A stretch of DNA of 64,000 nt from Gammaproteobacteria bacterium (GCA_028293765.1 JAQGOG010000097.1:1-64000), one strand, 5' to 3'; numbered from the stretch's first letter, positions 1 through 9,458 are shown. A program made the numbers and translations. Notes: generated by a model from the sequence alone, not told the origin.

Positions 1-253
1 GAAAACGCCATTCGCTCGATGGACGACGGCGGCCGAACCAGCGGCCGTCGAAGTGCACGAGCGGAATCTCGTCGGGTTCAAGGGCTTCGTAGGCAGTGCC
101 GGTCGGACTAACGAAGAAACTTAACTCATCGCGACGCACACTGACGTTACCTGTAGTGCCGGGGGTCAAGCCGCGGCGCGTCAGGTCGCGGCATGCCGCA
201 ATCAATGCCTCGCGACGACCCGCATCCGCGCCTGTCCCTGTGGAACCAGTCAT
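1..253 (-). CDS. Class II aldolase/adducin-family protein, N-terminal part (runs off the window)
   Basis: Reading leftward from the ATG at 253, the first 84 codons give a class II aldolase N-terminus, with the family motif TPGTTGNVSVR followed by SPTG and then a DE-IPLV stretch. The C-terminal zinc-binding part lies beyond base 1. The start codon overlaps the stop of mtnA (ATGA), so the two are translationally coupled. Zinc-dependent class II aldolases next to mtnA act on 5-methylthioribulose-1-phosphate (or 5-deoxyribulose-1-phosphate), giving DHAP and an aldehyde in the DHAP shunt. The alternative is MtnB dehydratase, which belongs to the same fold; without the active-site half these cannot be told apart. 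Confidence 0.85.
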   Translation of the reverse strand, partial: MTGSTGTGADAGRREALIAACRDLTRRGLTPGTTGNVSVRRDELSFFVSPTGTAYEALEPDEIPLVHFDGRWFGRRRPSSEWRF

Positions 254-1341
254 TTTGCCTTCTGCCAATCCGGATAGAGACCCCGCAAACCGTCGCGAGT
301 TGCGGGACAGACGCCGCGCTCCGTGATCAGCCCCGTTACCAAGCGCGCGGGGGTGACATCGAAGGCGAGATTTAGCGCGGGGCTCGCCTCGGGCACTACC
401 CTCACCGTCTCTATAACACCGGAGGAGGTTCGCCCGGCGACATGGGTGACTTCCAGCGGCGATCGCTCCTCGATCACGATCGCGCGGCCGTCATCGAGGG
501 CCCAATCAATAGTGCTGATCGGCAGCGCCGCGTAGAACGGTACGTCGTTATCCCTGGCGGCCAGCGCCTTGAGGTAGGTGCCGACTTTGTTGCATACGTC
601 CCCTGAGGCCGTGGTCCGGTCACTGCCGACGATGACCATGTCCACTTCACCCCGCTGCATGAGATGGCCACCGAGATTGTCGGCGATTACCGTATGAGGC
701 ACACCGTGGCCGCCAAGCTCGAAAGCCGTGAGCGCGGCGCCCTGGTTGCGCGGGCGAGTTTCGTCCACCCAGACATGGACCGGAATTCCGGCGTCGTGAG
801 CCATATAAATAGGCGCAAGCGCCGTGCCCCAATCGACGCAGGCGAGCCAACCGGCATTGCAATGGGTCAGGATGTTCACCCGACCGCCGGCGGTTTCGGC
901 AAGGCGGCGGATGATCTCGAGGCCATTGATCCCGATGGAGCGGCACTGTTCGACGTCAGCGTCGCAGATCAATCCAGCCTCCCGAAATGCCGCGTCGACA
1001 CGTTCGCTCGGAGCGACTTCCGCAACCGTGCTGCGCATTCTTGCCAACGCCCACGCAAGGTTGACAGCCGTCGGACGCGTCGCCTGCAACGCCTGCGTCG
1101 CCTCGTCGAGATGCCGGTCCGATGCGTCCTCGCGTAAGGCCAGCGCGAGACCGTAAGCAGCCGTCACGCCGATCAGCGGCGCGCCGCGCACCACCATGGT
1201 CCGGATTGCGTGTGCGGCGTCGTCGAGGGTTTTGAGATCGAGCGTGGTGAATTCAAACGGCAGTCGTGACTGATCGATGACCCGGATTACCCCGGCTGCG
1301 GTGGGCCAGATGGTGCGATAGGGTGTACCTGAGATTTTCAT
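250..1341 (-). CDS. mtnA: S-methyl-5-thioribose-1-phosphate isomerase
   Basis: The 363-residue protein has the usual MtnA length and starts with the family's N-terminal pattern (IDQSRLP, then VVRGAPLIGVTAAYG at about 51-64). The catalytic cysteine sits at residue 161 in ILTHCNAGWLA, and the catalytic aspartate in VGSDRTTASGDVCNKVGTY near 243. It converts 5-methylthioribose-1-phosphate (and 5-deoxyribose-1-phosphate) to the ribulose form in the cytosol. Its stop overlaps the aldolase start by four bases. The other salvage genes (mtnP, mtnK, mtnC, mtnD) are not in view, which favours a DHAP-shunt role over full methionine salvage, although they could be elsewhere in the genome. Confidence 0.95.
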   Translation of the reverse strand: MKISGTPYRTIWPTAAGVIRVIDQSRLPFEFTTLDLKTLDDAAHAIRTMVVRGAPLIGVTAAYGLALALREDASDRHLDEATQALQATRPTAVNLAWALARMRSTVAEVAPSERVDAAFREAGLICDADVEQCRSIGINGLEIIRRLAETAGGRVNILTHCNAGWLACVDWGTALAPIYMAHDAGIPVHVWVDETRPRNQGAALTAFELGGHGVPHTVIADNLGGHLMQRGEVDMVIVGSDRTTASGDVCNKVGTYLKALAARDNDVPFYAALPISTIDWALDDGRAIVIEERSPLEVTHVAGRTSSGVIETVRVVPEASPALNLAFDVTPARLVTGLITERGVCPATRDGLRGLYPDWQKAK

Positions 1342-2006
1342 GGGTCAATTACGTCAGCAAGACAGCAATGGCGGGCTCGATATCCTTGCCCATGTGCGCC
1401 CGACCGTAGCCGCTGGTTGCAAACTCCGGGCGGCAAAAAGAGAGCGAGGGATTATACGCGAGCGGCTTCCCCCCGCTACCGATAAAGCGGGCGATTAAAG
1501 GGCTTTTTAACGGGAATGCCGTGGTGACACATCCTTCGCTCAGCGTGATTTTCTCGCGCGAAACGAAACCGACGTGCTCTCGCGATGTGGCGCGGGTACC
1601 CGGAGTTGCGCCGCGAAAATGCTCTTGCCCCGCTTCGGGCGCAGGTACGAATCACGAGCGTTCGCTCCAGCGTTCGAGCACCGGCCTCCCCGGCAGCGAT
1701 CTCGTCGTCCCGCGACGGCGCCTGCCTGACCTGCAGGTTGTATGTGCACACCTCCGCGCATAACCACACGTCTGCGGAAGCGTTGGCATTTGACGTCTTC
1801 TGACACATCCCCATGCACCCAAAAAAAACGACGCTCTCTCCGCGCTCCCGGACATTGTTGGGTACGGCGCGGCGGTCATGTTTCGCGGGAGGCGCTGTTG
1901 CAGCGCAGATTTCCTCCAGATTGTTATTTTTCGCTTTTGGCAGCTCAATTCCTTGTAGTACTATGTACCGCAGATTCGAAGGGCCCCGCGGCCAGGATTT
2001 GAACTC
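1342..2006. other. Non-coding interval upstream of mtnA, nothing recognised
   Basis: About 665 bases lie between the start of mtnA and the coiled-coil gene. Short open frames exist on both strands but none has a convincing start, ribosome site or recognisable protein pattern. No tRNA, SAM riboswitch or strong terminator was seen. The interval must hold the divergent promoters of mtnA and of the gene at 2007, but I could not place them with confidence. Confidence 0.5.
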
Positions 2007-2561
2007 ATGGCGATGCCAGCTTTAATGTTTGAATTGGAGACCCCTGTGGAAGAGCGTGTTGCGAGACTCGAGGCAAACGTTGAACACATCCGGTCGGACA
2101 TCTCCGACATAAAAATAGATGTTCGACGGTTAGGCGATAAGATCGACACCGTGGATCGGAACCTGACAACCAAGATCGATGCGGTCGATCGGAACCTGAC
2201 AGCCAAGATCGATACCGCGGATCAGAAGCTGACAGCCAAGATCGATTCAGTCGATCAAAAACTGACAGACAAGATCGACACCGCGGATCAGAAGCTGACA
2301 GCCAAGATCGATGGGCTGGATCAAAAACTGACAACCAAGATCGATGCGATTGATCTGAAACTGACAGACAAGATCGATGCAGCGGATCAAAGACTGTCCG
2401 GGAGAATCGATGGCCTCAAAGACTCGGTGATGAGCCTGGCGCTCACAATGGAAAAATCGTTCGCAGCATTAAAGATCGGCCGCGCACTCGACAGGGTTTG
2501 GTGGTTGCTGATGTCCGGCGCGCTGCTCGGAGTCATGGCTCGGGCATTTAAATGGATCTGA
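2007..2561 (+). CDS. Small membrane-anchored coiled-coil protein with nine hendecad repeats
   Basis: The protein (184 residues) has no recognised catalytic domain. An N-terminal helix (VEERVARLEANVEHIRSD) is followed by nine consecutive 11-residue units of the type KID-x-x-D-x-x-LT-x, residues 45-143. A conserved stretch (SVMSLALTMEKSFAALKI) follows, and then one C-terminal membrane segment (VWWLLMSGALLGVMARAF). An 11-residue period gives a right-handed, slightly unwound coiled coil. An alternative GTG start at 2046 has a better ribosome site (GGAG 6 bases upstream) and would remove 13 residues. A tail-anchored rod or multimer at the inner membrane is likely. The function is unknown. Confidence 0.75.
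   Translation: MAMPALMFELETPVEERVARLEANVEHIRSDISDIKIDVRRLGDKIDTVDRNLTTKIDAVDRNLTAKIDTADQKLTAKIDSVDQKLTDKIDTADQKLTAKIDGLDQKLTTKIDAIDLKLTDKIDAADQRLSGRIDGLKDSVMSLALTMEKSFAALKIGRALDRVWWLLMSGALLGVMARAFKWI
2139..2435 (+). repeat. Nine tandem 33-bp coding repeats
   Basis: Nine head-to-tail 33-bp units encode the KID-x-x-D-x-x-LT-x hendecads. Units share AAGATCGA and the CTGACA element, with most changes in the D/T/S and A/V/L positions. The near-identity of some units at the DNA level points to expansion by slippage or unequal exchange, so copy number may vary between strains. Confidence 0.9.
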
Positions 2562-2730
2562 GGCTGACATCCTGATTTTCGTGAAAGCGGCCCAGTTCGA
2601 GAGCATCAGCCGGAAAGTGCTTCACAGTGTGGCACGCTGGGACGCCAGCGAGGGAGCGCAACTAGTCGCGCGCGGATCATCCCGGCCGAGGTGGAGCGCG
2701 CCCGAGCGGCGCACACACTTGGCGTGGACG

Positions 2731-3492
2731 CTATTGCGCCGTCCAGCCGCCGTCGATCGCGATGGCCTGCGCAGTGATGTTGCGGGCGGAATCGCTCATC
2801 AGGTACTCGGCGAGGGCCGCGATTTCCTCGATGGCGATGAAGGCCTGCTTGGGCATCGGCTTCAACATGATCTCCTTGATCACGCGCTCCTCCGTCAGGC
2901 CGTGCTCGCGGGCCTGGGCTGCGATCTGCTTGTCGACGAGGGGCGTGCGCACGTAGGCGGGGCAGATCGTGTTGATGGTAATGTCGACGTCGCCGGTTTC
3001 GAGCGCAACGGTCTTCGCCAATCCGATGAGGCCGTGCTTCGCGGCCACGTAGGCACTCTTGAACGGGGACGCGACGAGGCCGTGGATCGAGCCGATGTTG
3101 ATGATCCGGCCAAAGCCGGCTCGGCGCATGCCCGGCAGTACGGCGCGAGTCATCTCCGCCGCCCCCGTGAGCAGGACGGCTACGATGAGCCGCCACTTGT
3201 CGAGTGGAAACTCCTCGAGCCGCGCGACGTGCTGCAGGCCGGCGTTGTTGATGAGCACGTCGACCGGCCCGGCGTCGCGGATCACAGCTTCGATCTGCGC
3301 AGACTGGACAATGTCGAGGCGCAGGCTCGTAGCCTGCCCGCCGGCGCGCCCGATTTCATCGGCCACACGCTTCGCTGCGGCGGCGTCGAGATCCGTCACG
3401 ATGGCATGATGCCCTGCCCGGGCCAGATGCACCGCTAGCCCCGCTCCGATGCCGCTGCCTGCGCCAGTAATCAGGATACGTCGAGATTGCAT
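2731..3492 (-). CDS. bdhA: D-beta-hydroxybutyrate dehydrogenase (SDR family)
   Basis: The protein is 253 residues from the ATG at 3492, which has a GGAAGGG ribosome site; a longer frame upstream is not needed. It has the Rossmann motif TGAGSGIG near the N-terminus, NNAG, the catalytic serine and YVAAK, and the long C-terminal pattern typical of bacterial 3-hydroxybutyrate dehydrogenase (DKQIAAQAREHGL, EIMLKPMPK, AFIAIEEIA, ending IDGGWTAQ). It oxidises (R)-3-hydroxybutyrate to acetoacetate with NAD in the cytosol. It is transcribed divergently from the 3HB-oligomer hydrolase 134 bases away, so the two genes handle successive steps of PHB breakdown. Confidence 0.93.
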   Translation of the reverse strand: MQSRRILITGAGSGIGAGLAVHLARAGHHAIVTDLDAAAAKRVADEIGRAGGQATSLRLDIVQSAQIEAVIRDAGPVDVLINNAGLQHVARLEEFPLDKWRLIVAVLLTGAAEMTRAVLPGMRRAGFGRIINIGSIHGLVASPFKSAYVAAKHGLIGLAKTVALETGDVDITINTICPAYVRTPLVDKQIAAQAREHGLTEERVIKEIMLKPMPKQAFIAIEEIAALAEYLMSDSARNITAQAIAIDGGWTAQ

Positions 3493-3626
3493 GCGACTGC
3501 CCTTCCGTCCGCGACCGCCAATGATACCGAGGCGCGCCAGGAACACCCTGCTACGTAAGTACAATACCTCCAAACCCGCAGCACACGATCAACTGCGGGA
3601 TCTTGGTAACAAGGCGAAAGGCAGGC

Positions 3627-5720
3627 ATGAGCATGCAGTCACGGCGGCAGGGCGATCTGGGCGCGCTGGGTACCCTGGGCACTCTCATGCTCCTCGCCGG
3701 CACTCTCGCCGCTTGTGCTACGAAGACAGAGGTGCGGGACATGAGTAATCCGAGAGCGCAAATCCTAGGAACCCCCATCCGCTACGACCTGGATGGCGTA
3801 ACGGACGATCTGGTCACGGCCGGACTTGGCGCGGAAGGCCTGCGTGGCAGCCCACCCAGCTTCGCGGATCCCCTCCGCCCAACGGCCCGCGAGCTGCGCC
3901 GGCGGGCGATCTACATGAACTATCGCGGCCTCGTGGACGTCAGTGCGGACGGGGGTTTTGGCACTCTTTTCGGCGCCACCGGACATGCGCTCGTGGCCGG
4001 CGTCGAATTTTTGTTTGCCATCCGTACGCCCGACGGAAGCGCGACGACGACGGGGCTCCTGCAGATTCCGAGAGGTTTCGATCCGCGGAATCCCTGTCTC
4101 GTCGCAGTGGCCTCCTCCGGCTCTCGCGGAATCTATGGTGCGCTACCTACCGCCGGCGAATGGGGCTTACGGCATGACTGCGCGGTCGTTCATTCGGACA
4201 AGGGCACGGGCATGGGGCTCTTTGACGCGGATCGAGGGCGCGGGGTCCGCATCGACGGAATCCTGACCGATGATGTGGACGATCCACTCGTTGCATTCGC
4301 CCCACCCCGCACGACAATCGAACGACTAAAGGAGAATCGGCCGCACAGCGTGCTCTTCAAACACGCAAGCTCCGGCCTCAACGTCGAGGCGCACTGGGGC
4401 GAATACCTCTTGCAGGCTATCGACGCGGCGTTTCAGTTGCTGAATCAAGAATACCCGCACGCCGGTCAGCCGCTGACACCGCAGAACACAATGGTCATCG
4501 CGTCCGGCATCTCGAATGGAGGCGGAGCCGTTTTGCGTGCGCTCGAGCGTGACCGGGGGGGATGGATCGATGGCGCGGTCGTATCCGAACCCAACGTTAT
4601 GGTCACGGAGCAGGCCCGGGGACTCGTCGTCGAAGCGGGCGGACGCACGTACGATCGCGTCGGCGCCTCCCTCTACGACTACACGACGGAGCACCTCCTG
4701 CTGCAACCGTGTGCATTGCTTGCGGAAGCGGAGGTGTCCGTCCCCGTCCGAACCGCGGTGGGTGCTGCGCGAGGAAACCTGGAGCAATGGTGCAGAGACC
4801 TCGGCGCACTGGGAGTGCTGCATCAGACGCAGCTCGCCGAACAAGCGCAGGAGGCGCGCCGCACTCTGCTGGAAAGCGGCATTCTGCCGGATGCTCTGCA
4901 GATCGGGCATATCAACGTCATGGCATCGGTGTGGACCGCGATCGCGGCGGGTTATGCCTCTGCCTACGCGCGGCTCGCTCCAGACGAGTTGCCGTGCGGC
5001 GTCAGCTTCTCGGCGACGGACCCGAGCGGCGCCCCGCGAATGCTCACCGACGAAGAACTCGCGCGCGCGTTTTCGGACGGCAGCGGTGTTGCACCCACTG
5101 CGGGTGTCAGTCTGATCGCTCCCGATGCCACTGGCCGTCCACGGGTAGCGAATCAGGGCAACGCGGCACTAGCGGCCTGCCTTCGTTCGTTGCACACCGG
5201 ACTCCCCACAGGCTCCGGCCGAACTCCTGATAGCTCGTTCACAGCCGACTCTGCATCCATCGCGCAGCGCGTTGCCGCCGGCGAGCGTGAGATGGCGATG
5301 ACCGCCCGCCTCCCAGGCCGCCCAGTGATCATTGTCCAAGGCCGGGCGGACGCCCTTATCCCGGTCAACCACGGCTCACGAGCCTACTATGCTGTCACTC
5401 AGCGCAATGACAGCTCGCATGCGGAGGTCCGGTACTACGAAGTCGAGCACGGCCAGCACTTCGATGCGTTCCTTGGATTGCCCGATCTGGCGCAGCGATA
5501 CGTCCCACTGCAGCCGCATCTCCTGCACGCAATGGATCTGATGGCAGCGCGCCTGCGCTCCGGAACCGAACTTCCGCCAAGTCAGGTCGTGCGCTCCCGA
5601 CCTCGGGGCACTAGCGCTGGGAAGATCGCACCGCTTTCGCCTCAGAATATCGGAGCGGTGCTGGATCGGCCGGACACGGATGCCATTACATTCGAGGGAC
5701 ACACGCTGCACGTACCTTGA
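3627..5720 (+). CDS. 3-hydroxybutyrate oligomer hydrolase, probable lipoprotein
   Basis: The 697-residue protein matches the D-(-)-3-hydroxybutyrate oligomer hydrolase family (PF10605 type), which cleaves soluble 3HB oligomers to monomers. It shows RRAIYMNYRGLVDVS, FDPRNPC, and the nucleophile context SGISNGGG with the serine at about 296. The C-terminal His region is VEHGQHFDAF. The N-terminus carries a lipobox (LAGTLAAC), suggesting export and lipid anchoring. The ATG at 3627 with AAAGGCAGG upstream is preferred over an in-frame TTG at 3603. The divergent 3HB dehydrogenase and the nearby GntP permease fit uptake and use of extracellular 3HB oligomers. Confidence 0.9.
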   Translation: MSMQSRRQGDLGALGTLGTLMLLAGTLAACATKTEVRDMSNPRAQILGTPIRYDLDGVTDDLVTAGLGAEGLRGSPPSFADPLRPTARELRRRAIYMNYRGLVDVSADGGFGTLFGATGHALVAGVEFLFAIRTPDGSATTTGLLQIPRGFDPRNPCLVAVASSGSRGIYGALPTAGEWGLRHDCAVVHSDKGTGMGLFDADRGRGVRIDGILTDDVDDPLVAFAPPRTTIERLKENRPHSVLFKHASSGLNVEAHWGEYLLQAIDAAFQLLNQEYPHAGQPLTPQNTMVIASGISNGGGAVLRALERDRGGWIDGAVVSEPNVMVTEQARGLVVEAGGRTYDRVGASLYDYTTEHLLLQPCALLAEAEVSVPVRTAVGAARGNLEQWCRDLGALGVLHQTQLAEQAQEARRTLLESGILPDALQIGHINVMASVWTAIAAGYASAYARLAPDELPCGVSFSATDPSGAPRMLTDEELARAFSDGSGVAPTAGVSLIAPDATGRPRVANQGNAALAACLRSLHTGLPTGSGRTPDSSFTADSASIAQRVAAGEREMAMTARLPGRPVIIVQGRADALIPVNHGSRAYYAVTQRNDSSHAEVRYYEVEHGQHFDAFLGLPDLAQRYVPLQPHLLHAMDLMAARLRSGTELPPSQVVRSRPRGTSAGKIAPLSPQNIGAVLDRPDTDAITFEGHTLHVP

Positions 5721-5745
5721 TTGAGCGTTCGAACCCCCGGGGAAG

Positions 5746-7980
5746 CTACGGACGCCAGGTCGCGCTGAGCGTGTAGGTTCGCGGTGGGCCGTAGTACGCC
5801 GTCACCGAGTTGCCATACACGGCCCCCGGGAAGTTATAGCCGCCCACTCGATAGCGCACATCGCCGAGGTTCCTGCCGTATAAGCCGACCTCGTAGTGAT
5901 CGTTCGCCGACTGCCACGTGAGGCCCGCGTCGACGAGCGTGAATGCCTTCTGGTCGAGGGCCGGTACGGGAGTCTCGTAGATCTGGTAGCGACTGCGGTA
6001 CGACAGCGCCGGCACGAGCGTCAGGTTGCCATTGCCGCCCAGGTCCTGCCGATACGTGAACGCCACGGAACCCGTGTACTTGGAGGTGTACTGGAACTGG
6101 CGTTGACCCGCCACATCATGCCGTGTACCCGTTGCGGGATCGTAGGTCACGAACTCCTTGTACTGCGCATCGGTGTAGCCTACCTCCAACGTGGTCGAGA
6201 ATGCCTTCGTGAACCCGATGGTGCTCTCGAGCTCCGCGCCTTTGATGTCAGAGCTCGCCACGTTGTCGACGAAGCTGATGATCGTCGGGGGCGCCGTGGG
6301 AAGCGCGAACTGCGAGGTCACTTGCTGGTCTTTGTACTTCGAATAGAACACGTCCGCCGCAAAAGTAACATGCCGGTCCAGCAGCGAGCCTTTCGCACCG
6401 AGCTCGTAGGTGTCGACGACCTCCGGATTGTAGCCGTTCGCGGTGGACGGATACGCGAACGCATCGCCACGCATGTCGAATCCACCCGACTTGAAACCGC
6501 GCCCGTACGACGAATAGAGGGACAACTCGCTCACCGGCTTGTAAGTCAGACTCACCCGCGGCGTGAACTCCGAAAAGCTCCTGGAATTGGTGTAATTGGT
6601 GCGCAGCAGGCCAGCGATGGCCGCCGCGTTGCCGAACAGCGGGCTGCGCAGGCCTGTGAAATTCTGCCGATAGACTGTCCCCGTCTTGTCGTCCTTGGTG
6701 TAGCGGCCGCCCACTGATGCGGACCAGTGGTCCGCGATGTCGAAGCTGACGTCCGCGAATCCCGCGTAGCTTTTGGTCTTCACCTTGCCCGAGGTGGCGA
6801 TCGTCAGGTTCGCGATTCCGACCACGGTGTCGAACGCGCCCGAGGCATCGGAGTCGAGATAGTACAAGCCCGCGACCGCCTGAACATGCTGCGCCTGGTA
6901 GAGCAGCTGTAGCTCCTGAGTGAACTGGTCGTCCGCGTATCGGGCGGGGATATCCAGAGCCGGCGCCGGACTGGTGTCGAAGTCGATCAGCGTTTCCGTC
7001 GCACCATTGCGGTATGCGGTGATCGACTTGAACGTCAGAAGATCATTCAGCTCCCACTGCCCGAGGATTGAGGCGCCCCGTGTCTGTACGTGATTAGTGT
7101 CCCCGGCACCTGCGCGCGTGTCGTAGACATCGGACAGCACCTGCTCGCCGGCGGTGAGCCCGGCGCCGGGCACCTCACGATGACCATGCCGTGCATTGGA
7201 CTTGTCGTCCAGGTAATCGCCCGCCAGACGGAAAAAGACACTCTCCGCAGGGGTCCACTCCGCGGTTGCGCGAAACGCGTTCTCGTTCTTGTTGTACTCC
7301 TGGTGCCCGGTAAAACGATTCTCGCCGTATCCCGCGTGCCGATAAGCGGCAAGCGTGGCGCCGATCGCGAGCGTGCTGCTCACCGGGGTGGAACCGGAGA
7401 CGATCAGGTCCGTCTGCGCATAGTTCCCCAGGTTCACTCGTGCCTTGAACGTGGGCTCCTTGTCGTCCAGCCGCGCCGTGACGTATTTCACTGCTCCGCC
7501 TATCGTGTTGCGCCCGTAGAGCGTGCCCTGCGGGCCGCGTAATACTTCGACCCGGTCGATGTTATAGATGTCCAGCACTGCCCCCTGCGGGCGCGCTACG
7601 TAGACGTCATCGATATATAGGCCCACACCGGGCTCGAAACCCCACAGCGGGTCCTGCTGGCCCACGCCGCGGATGAATGCGATGAGCGTGGAGTTGGTGC
7701 CACGCGCCGGCTGCAGCGTCAGGTTCGGCGTGCTCTGCTGAAGCGCGGTGATGTCCGAGGCGCCGATCCGATCGAGCTGCTCTCCCGAGAAGGCGCTCAC
7801 CGAAATCGGCACGTCCTGCAGCTTTTCCTCGCGCCGGCGGGCGGTGACCGTCACCTCCTCGATAGTGCCCGCGGCACTCGCTACCGGCTCGTCCGCAGCC
7901 CTGGCATCCTTCATCCCGCTGGTAGTGGCCGCCGCCATGGCTATGGCTACTGCCGTCGACACAGAAACCCTGGTCTTCAT
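5746..7980 (-). CDS. TonB-dependent outer-membrane receptor
   Basis: The protein is 744 residues with a signal peptide ending near ARA. A TonB-box-like segment (IEEVTVTARRREEKLQDVP) follows, then a plug domain (FIRGVGQQDP, VGLYIDDVYVARPQGA, DRVEVLRGPQGTLYGRNT, IGGAVKYVT), then a 22-strand-type barrel ending in TLSATWRP. Such receptors import large or scarce ligands across the outer membrane at the expense of the proton-motive force. It converges with the 3HB-oligomer hydrolase and is divergent from the GntP permease 180 bases away. A role in 3HB-oligomer or other organic acid uptake is suggested by position only. Confidence 0.9.
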   Translation of the reverse strand: MKTRVSVSTAVAIAMAAATTSGMKDARAADEPVASAAGTIEEVTVTARRREEKLQDVPISVSAFSGEQLDRIGASDITALQQSTPNLTLQPARGTNSTLIAFIRGVGQQDPLWGFEPGVGLYIDDVYVARPQGAVLDIYNIDRVEVLRGPQGTLYGRNTIGGAVKYVTARLDDKEPTFKARVNLGNYAQTDLIVSGSTPVSSTLAIGATLAAYRHAGYGENRFTGHQEYNKNENAFRATAEWTPAESVFFRLAGDYLDDKSNARHGHREVPGAGLTAGEQVLSDVYDTRAGAGDTNHVQTRGASILGQWELNDLLTFKSITAYRNGATETLIDFDTSPAPALDIPARYADDQFTQELQLLYQAQHVQAVAGLYYLDSDASGAFDTVVGIANLTIATSGKVKTKSYAGFADVSFDIADHWSASVGGRYTKDDKTGTVYRQNFTGLRSPLFGNAAAIAGLLRTNYTNSRSFSEFTPRVSLTYKPVSELSLYSSYGRGFKSGGFDMRGDAFAYPSTANGYNPEVVDTYELGAKGSLLDRHVTFAADVFYSKYKDQQVTSQFALPTAPPTIISFVDNVASSDIKGAELESTIGFTKAFSTTLEVGYTDAQYKEFVTYDPATGTRHDVAGQRQFQYTSKYTGSVAFTYRQDLGGNGNLTLVPALSYRSRYQIYETPVPALDQKAFTLVDAGLTWQSANDHYEVGLYGRNLGDVRYRVGGYNFPGAVYGNSVTAYYGPPRTYTLSATWRP

Positions 7981-8159
7981 TTACGCCCCCTGTTGAGGCC
8001 CGAAAGGGCGCAACCGCGCACCGGGCCCGAAACCGTTCCCGCGGGACGCTACGCCGGCCCAGGACGCCCCGCACTGCTACGTTGGTACTATGGATCTGGA
8101 CAGGCGGCACGCTTCAACCTGACTCTGACGCAGCTGGCGTCGGGGAGAAGCGCACCAAC

Positions 8160-9458
8160 ATGTTGAGCCTGCTGGGTCTGCTCCTGGGTCTGGGATTGCT
8201 CGTCTACCTCACGCTGCGGGGGGCGGAACTGCTGGTCGCGGCGCCCCTTTGCGCGTTGCTCGTGGCGCTAAGCGCCGGGTTCGCGATATTTCCGCAGCTC
8301 GGGGAGCCCAGCTTCACGGCAAGCTACATGACAGGATTCAGCGGTTTCGTGCAGAGCTGGTTCTTCATGTTTCTGCTCGGCTCCGTCTTCGGCAAGGTCA
8401 TGGAGTCGACGGGAGCGGCCGACGGGGTCTCGCGCTGGATCGTGAGCCGGCTCGGGGCCAGGCACGCTCCCGGCGCGGTGGTCCTGGCGTGTGCCGTACT
8501 GACGTACGGCGGGGTCAGCCTGTTCATCGTGGCGTTCACCGTCTATCCGATGGCGGTGGGCCTCTTCAAGCTTGCCGACCTGCCCCGCCGGTTCATAGCC
8601 GGCTCGCTGGGGCTGGGCTCCATCACGTTCACGATGACTTCGGCAGGCTCCCCCGAAATCCAGAATTGGATTCCAATGAAGTACCTGGGCACGACACCGT
8701 ACGCCGGCTGGCAAGTGAGTCTGGTCGTTGCCGTATTCATGGCCGGGCTCGGCTACTGGTGGCTGTCACACATGATCCGGGCGGCAGTGGCCGCGGGAGA
8801 GCGATTCCAAGCGCGACCGGACGACCCGCCGGCCAACGAGCGTGAGGTGCCGGCCGCGTGGCGCGGCGTCGTACCGCTGGTTGTCGTGCTGGTGGTGTCT
8901 TTCTTCATCCACAAGCGCCTGGCCGAGGCGGGACTCATCGTTGCCCTCGCCGCGGGGGTGCTGGCAGCCTTGGCTCTCAATGGTCGATTTGCTCATCAAC
9001 TGGCTGCATCGGTGGCCGCGGGCGCGCTGGGCGCACTGGTGGCGATCGCCAACACAGCCGCGGTGGTGGGCTTCGGCGGCGTGGCAAAGTTAACGGAGGG
9101 ATTTCAGTTTGCCGTTGGCGTGATAACCCACCTGCCCGGGAGCCCCCTCATTGGTGCGGCCGTCGCCGTGAGCACGATAGCAGGACTGACGGGTTCGGCC
9201 TCTGGCGGGCAGACGATCGCCCTGCCCTTGCTCGCGCCACACTATCTGCACCAGGGCGTGGACCCGCAGGCACTCCACCGGATCGTGGCGATCTCCTCGG
9301 GCGGCCTCGATGCGCTTCCACATAACGGCTACGTCGTAACGACGATCCGTGCGATCTGCAAGGATACTTTCCGCGACGCCTACCCTGGGGTCGCGGCACT
9401 AACGGTGATCGTGCCCGCCCTCGGGACGATACTGGCCGTGGCGCTGTTCGCGTTATGA
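8160..9458 (+). CDS. GntP-family permease, possible 3-hydroxybutyrate transporter
   Basis: The protein has 432 residues with about 12 hydrophobic segments. The family patterns are LLGLLLGLGLLVYLTLRGAE at the N-terminus, SWFFMFLLGSVFGKVMESTG, the TMTSAGSPEIQN loop, and SGGLDALPHNG near the C-terminus. GntP-family members carry gluconate and related hydroxy acids; some are annotated as D-beta-hydroxybutyrate permeases, and the flanking bdhA and oligomer-hydrolase genes favour that here. The ATG at 8160 with GGGGAGAAG upstream is the likely start, not the longer in-frame extension. The substrate is inferred from context. Confidence 0.85.
   Translation: MLSLLGLLLGLGLLVYLTLRGAELLVAAPLCALLVALSAGFAIFPQLGEPSFTASYMTGFSGFVQSWFFMFLLGSVFGKVMESTGAADGVSRWIVSRLGARHAPGAVVLACAVLTYGGVSLFIVAFTVYPMAVGLFKLADLPRRFIAGSLGLGSITFTMTSAGSPEIQNWIPMKYLGTTPYAGWQVSLVVAVFMAGLGYWWLSHMIRAAVAAGERFQARPDDPPANEREVPAAWRGVVPLVVVLVVSFFIHKRLAEAGLIVALAAGVLAALALNGRFAHQLAASVAAGALGALVAIANTAAVVGFGGVAKLTEGFQFAVGVITHLPGSPLIGAAVAVSTIAGLTGSASGGQTIALPLLAPHYLHQGVDPQALHRIVAISSGGLDALPHNGYVVTTIRAICKDTFRDAYPGVAALTVIVPALGTILAVALFAL

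Noticed and set aside
1342-1480. SAM-type riboswitch before mtnA
   Set aside because: No conserved riboswitch core or terminator arrangement could be found.
1349-1700. Leftward open frame ending in TAA eight bases before the mtnA start, which looked like a possible upstream operon gene
   Set aside because: It has no ATG, GTG or TTG start with a ribosome site, contains TTA codons that are unusual in the GC-rich genes around, and shows no family pattern.
2581-3438. Rightward open frame opposite the 3HB dehydrogenase
   Set aside because: It is the complement of a clear SDR gene and its first 150 bases before the overlap show no recognisable protein.
3481-3492. GCATGC near the start of the 3HB dehydrogenase as a fourth MarR site
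   Set aside because: Only the central six bases match; the flanking AAA and TTT are missing.
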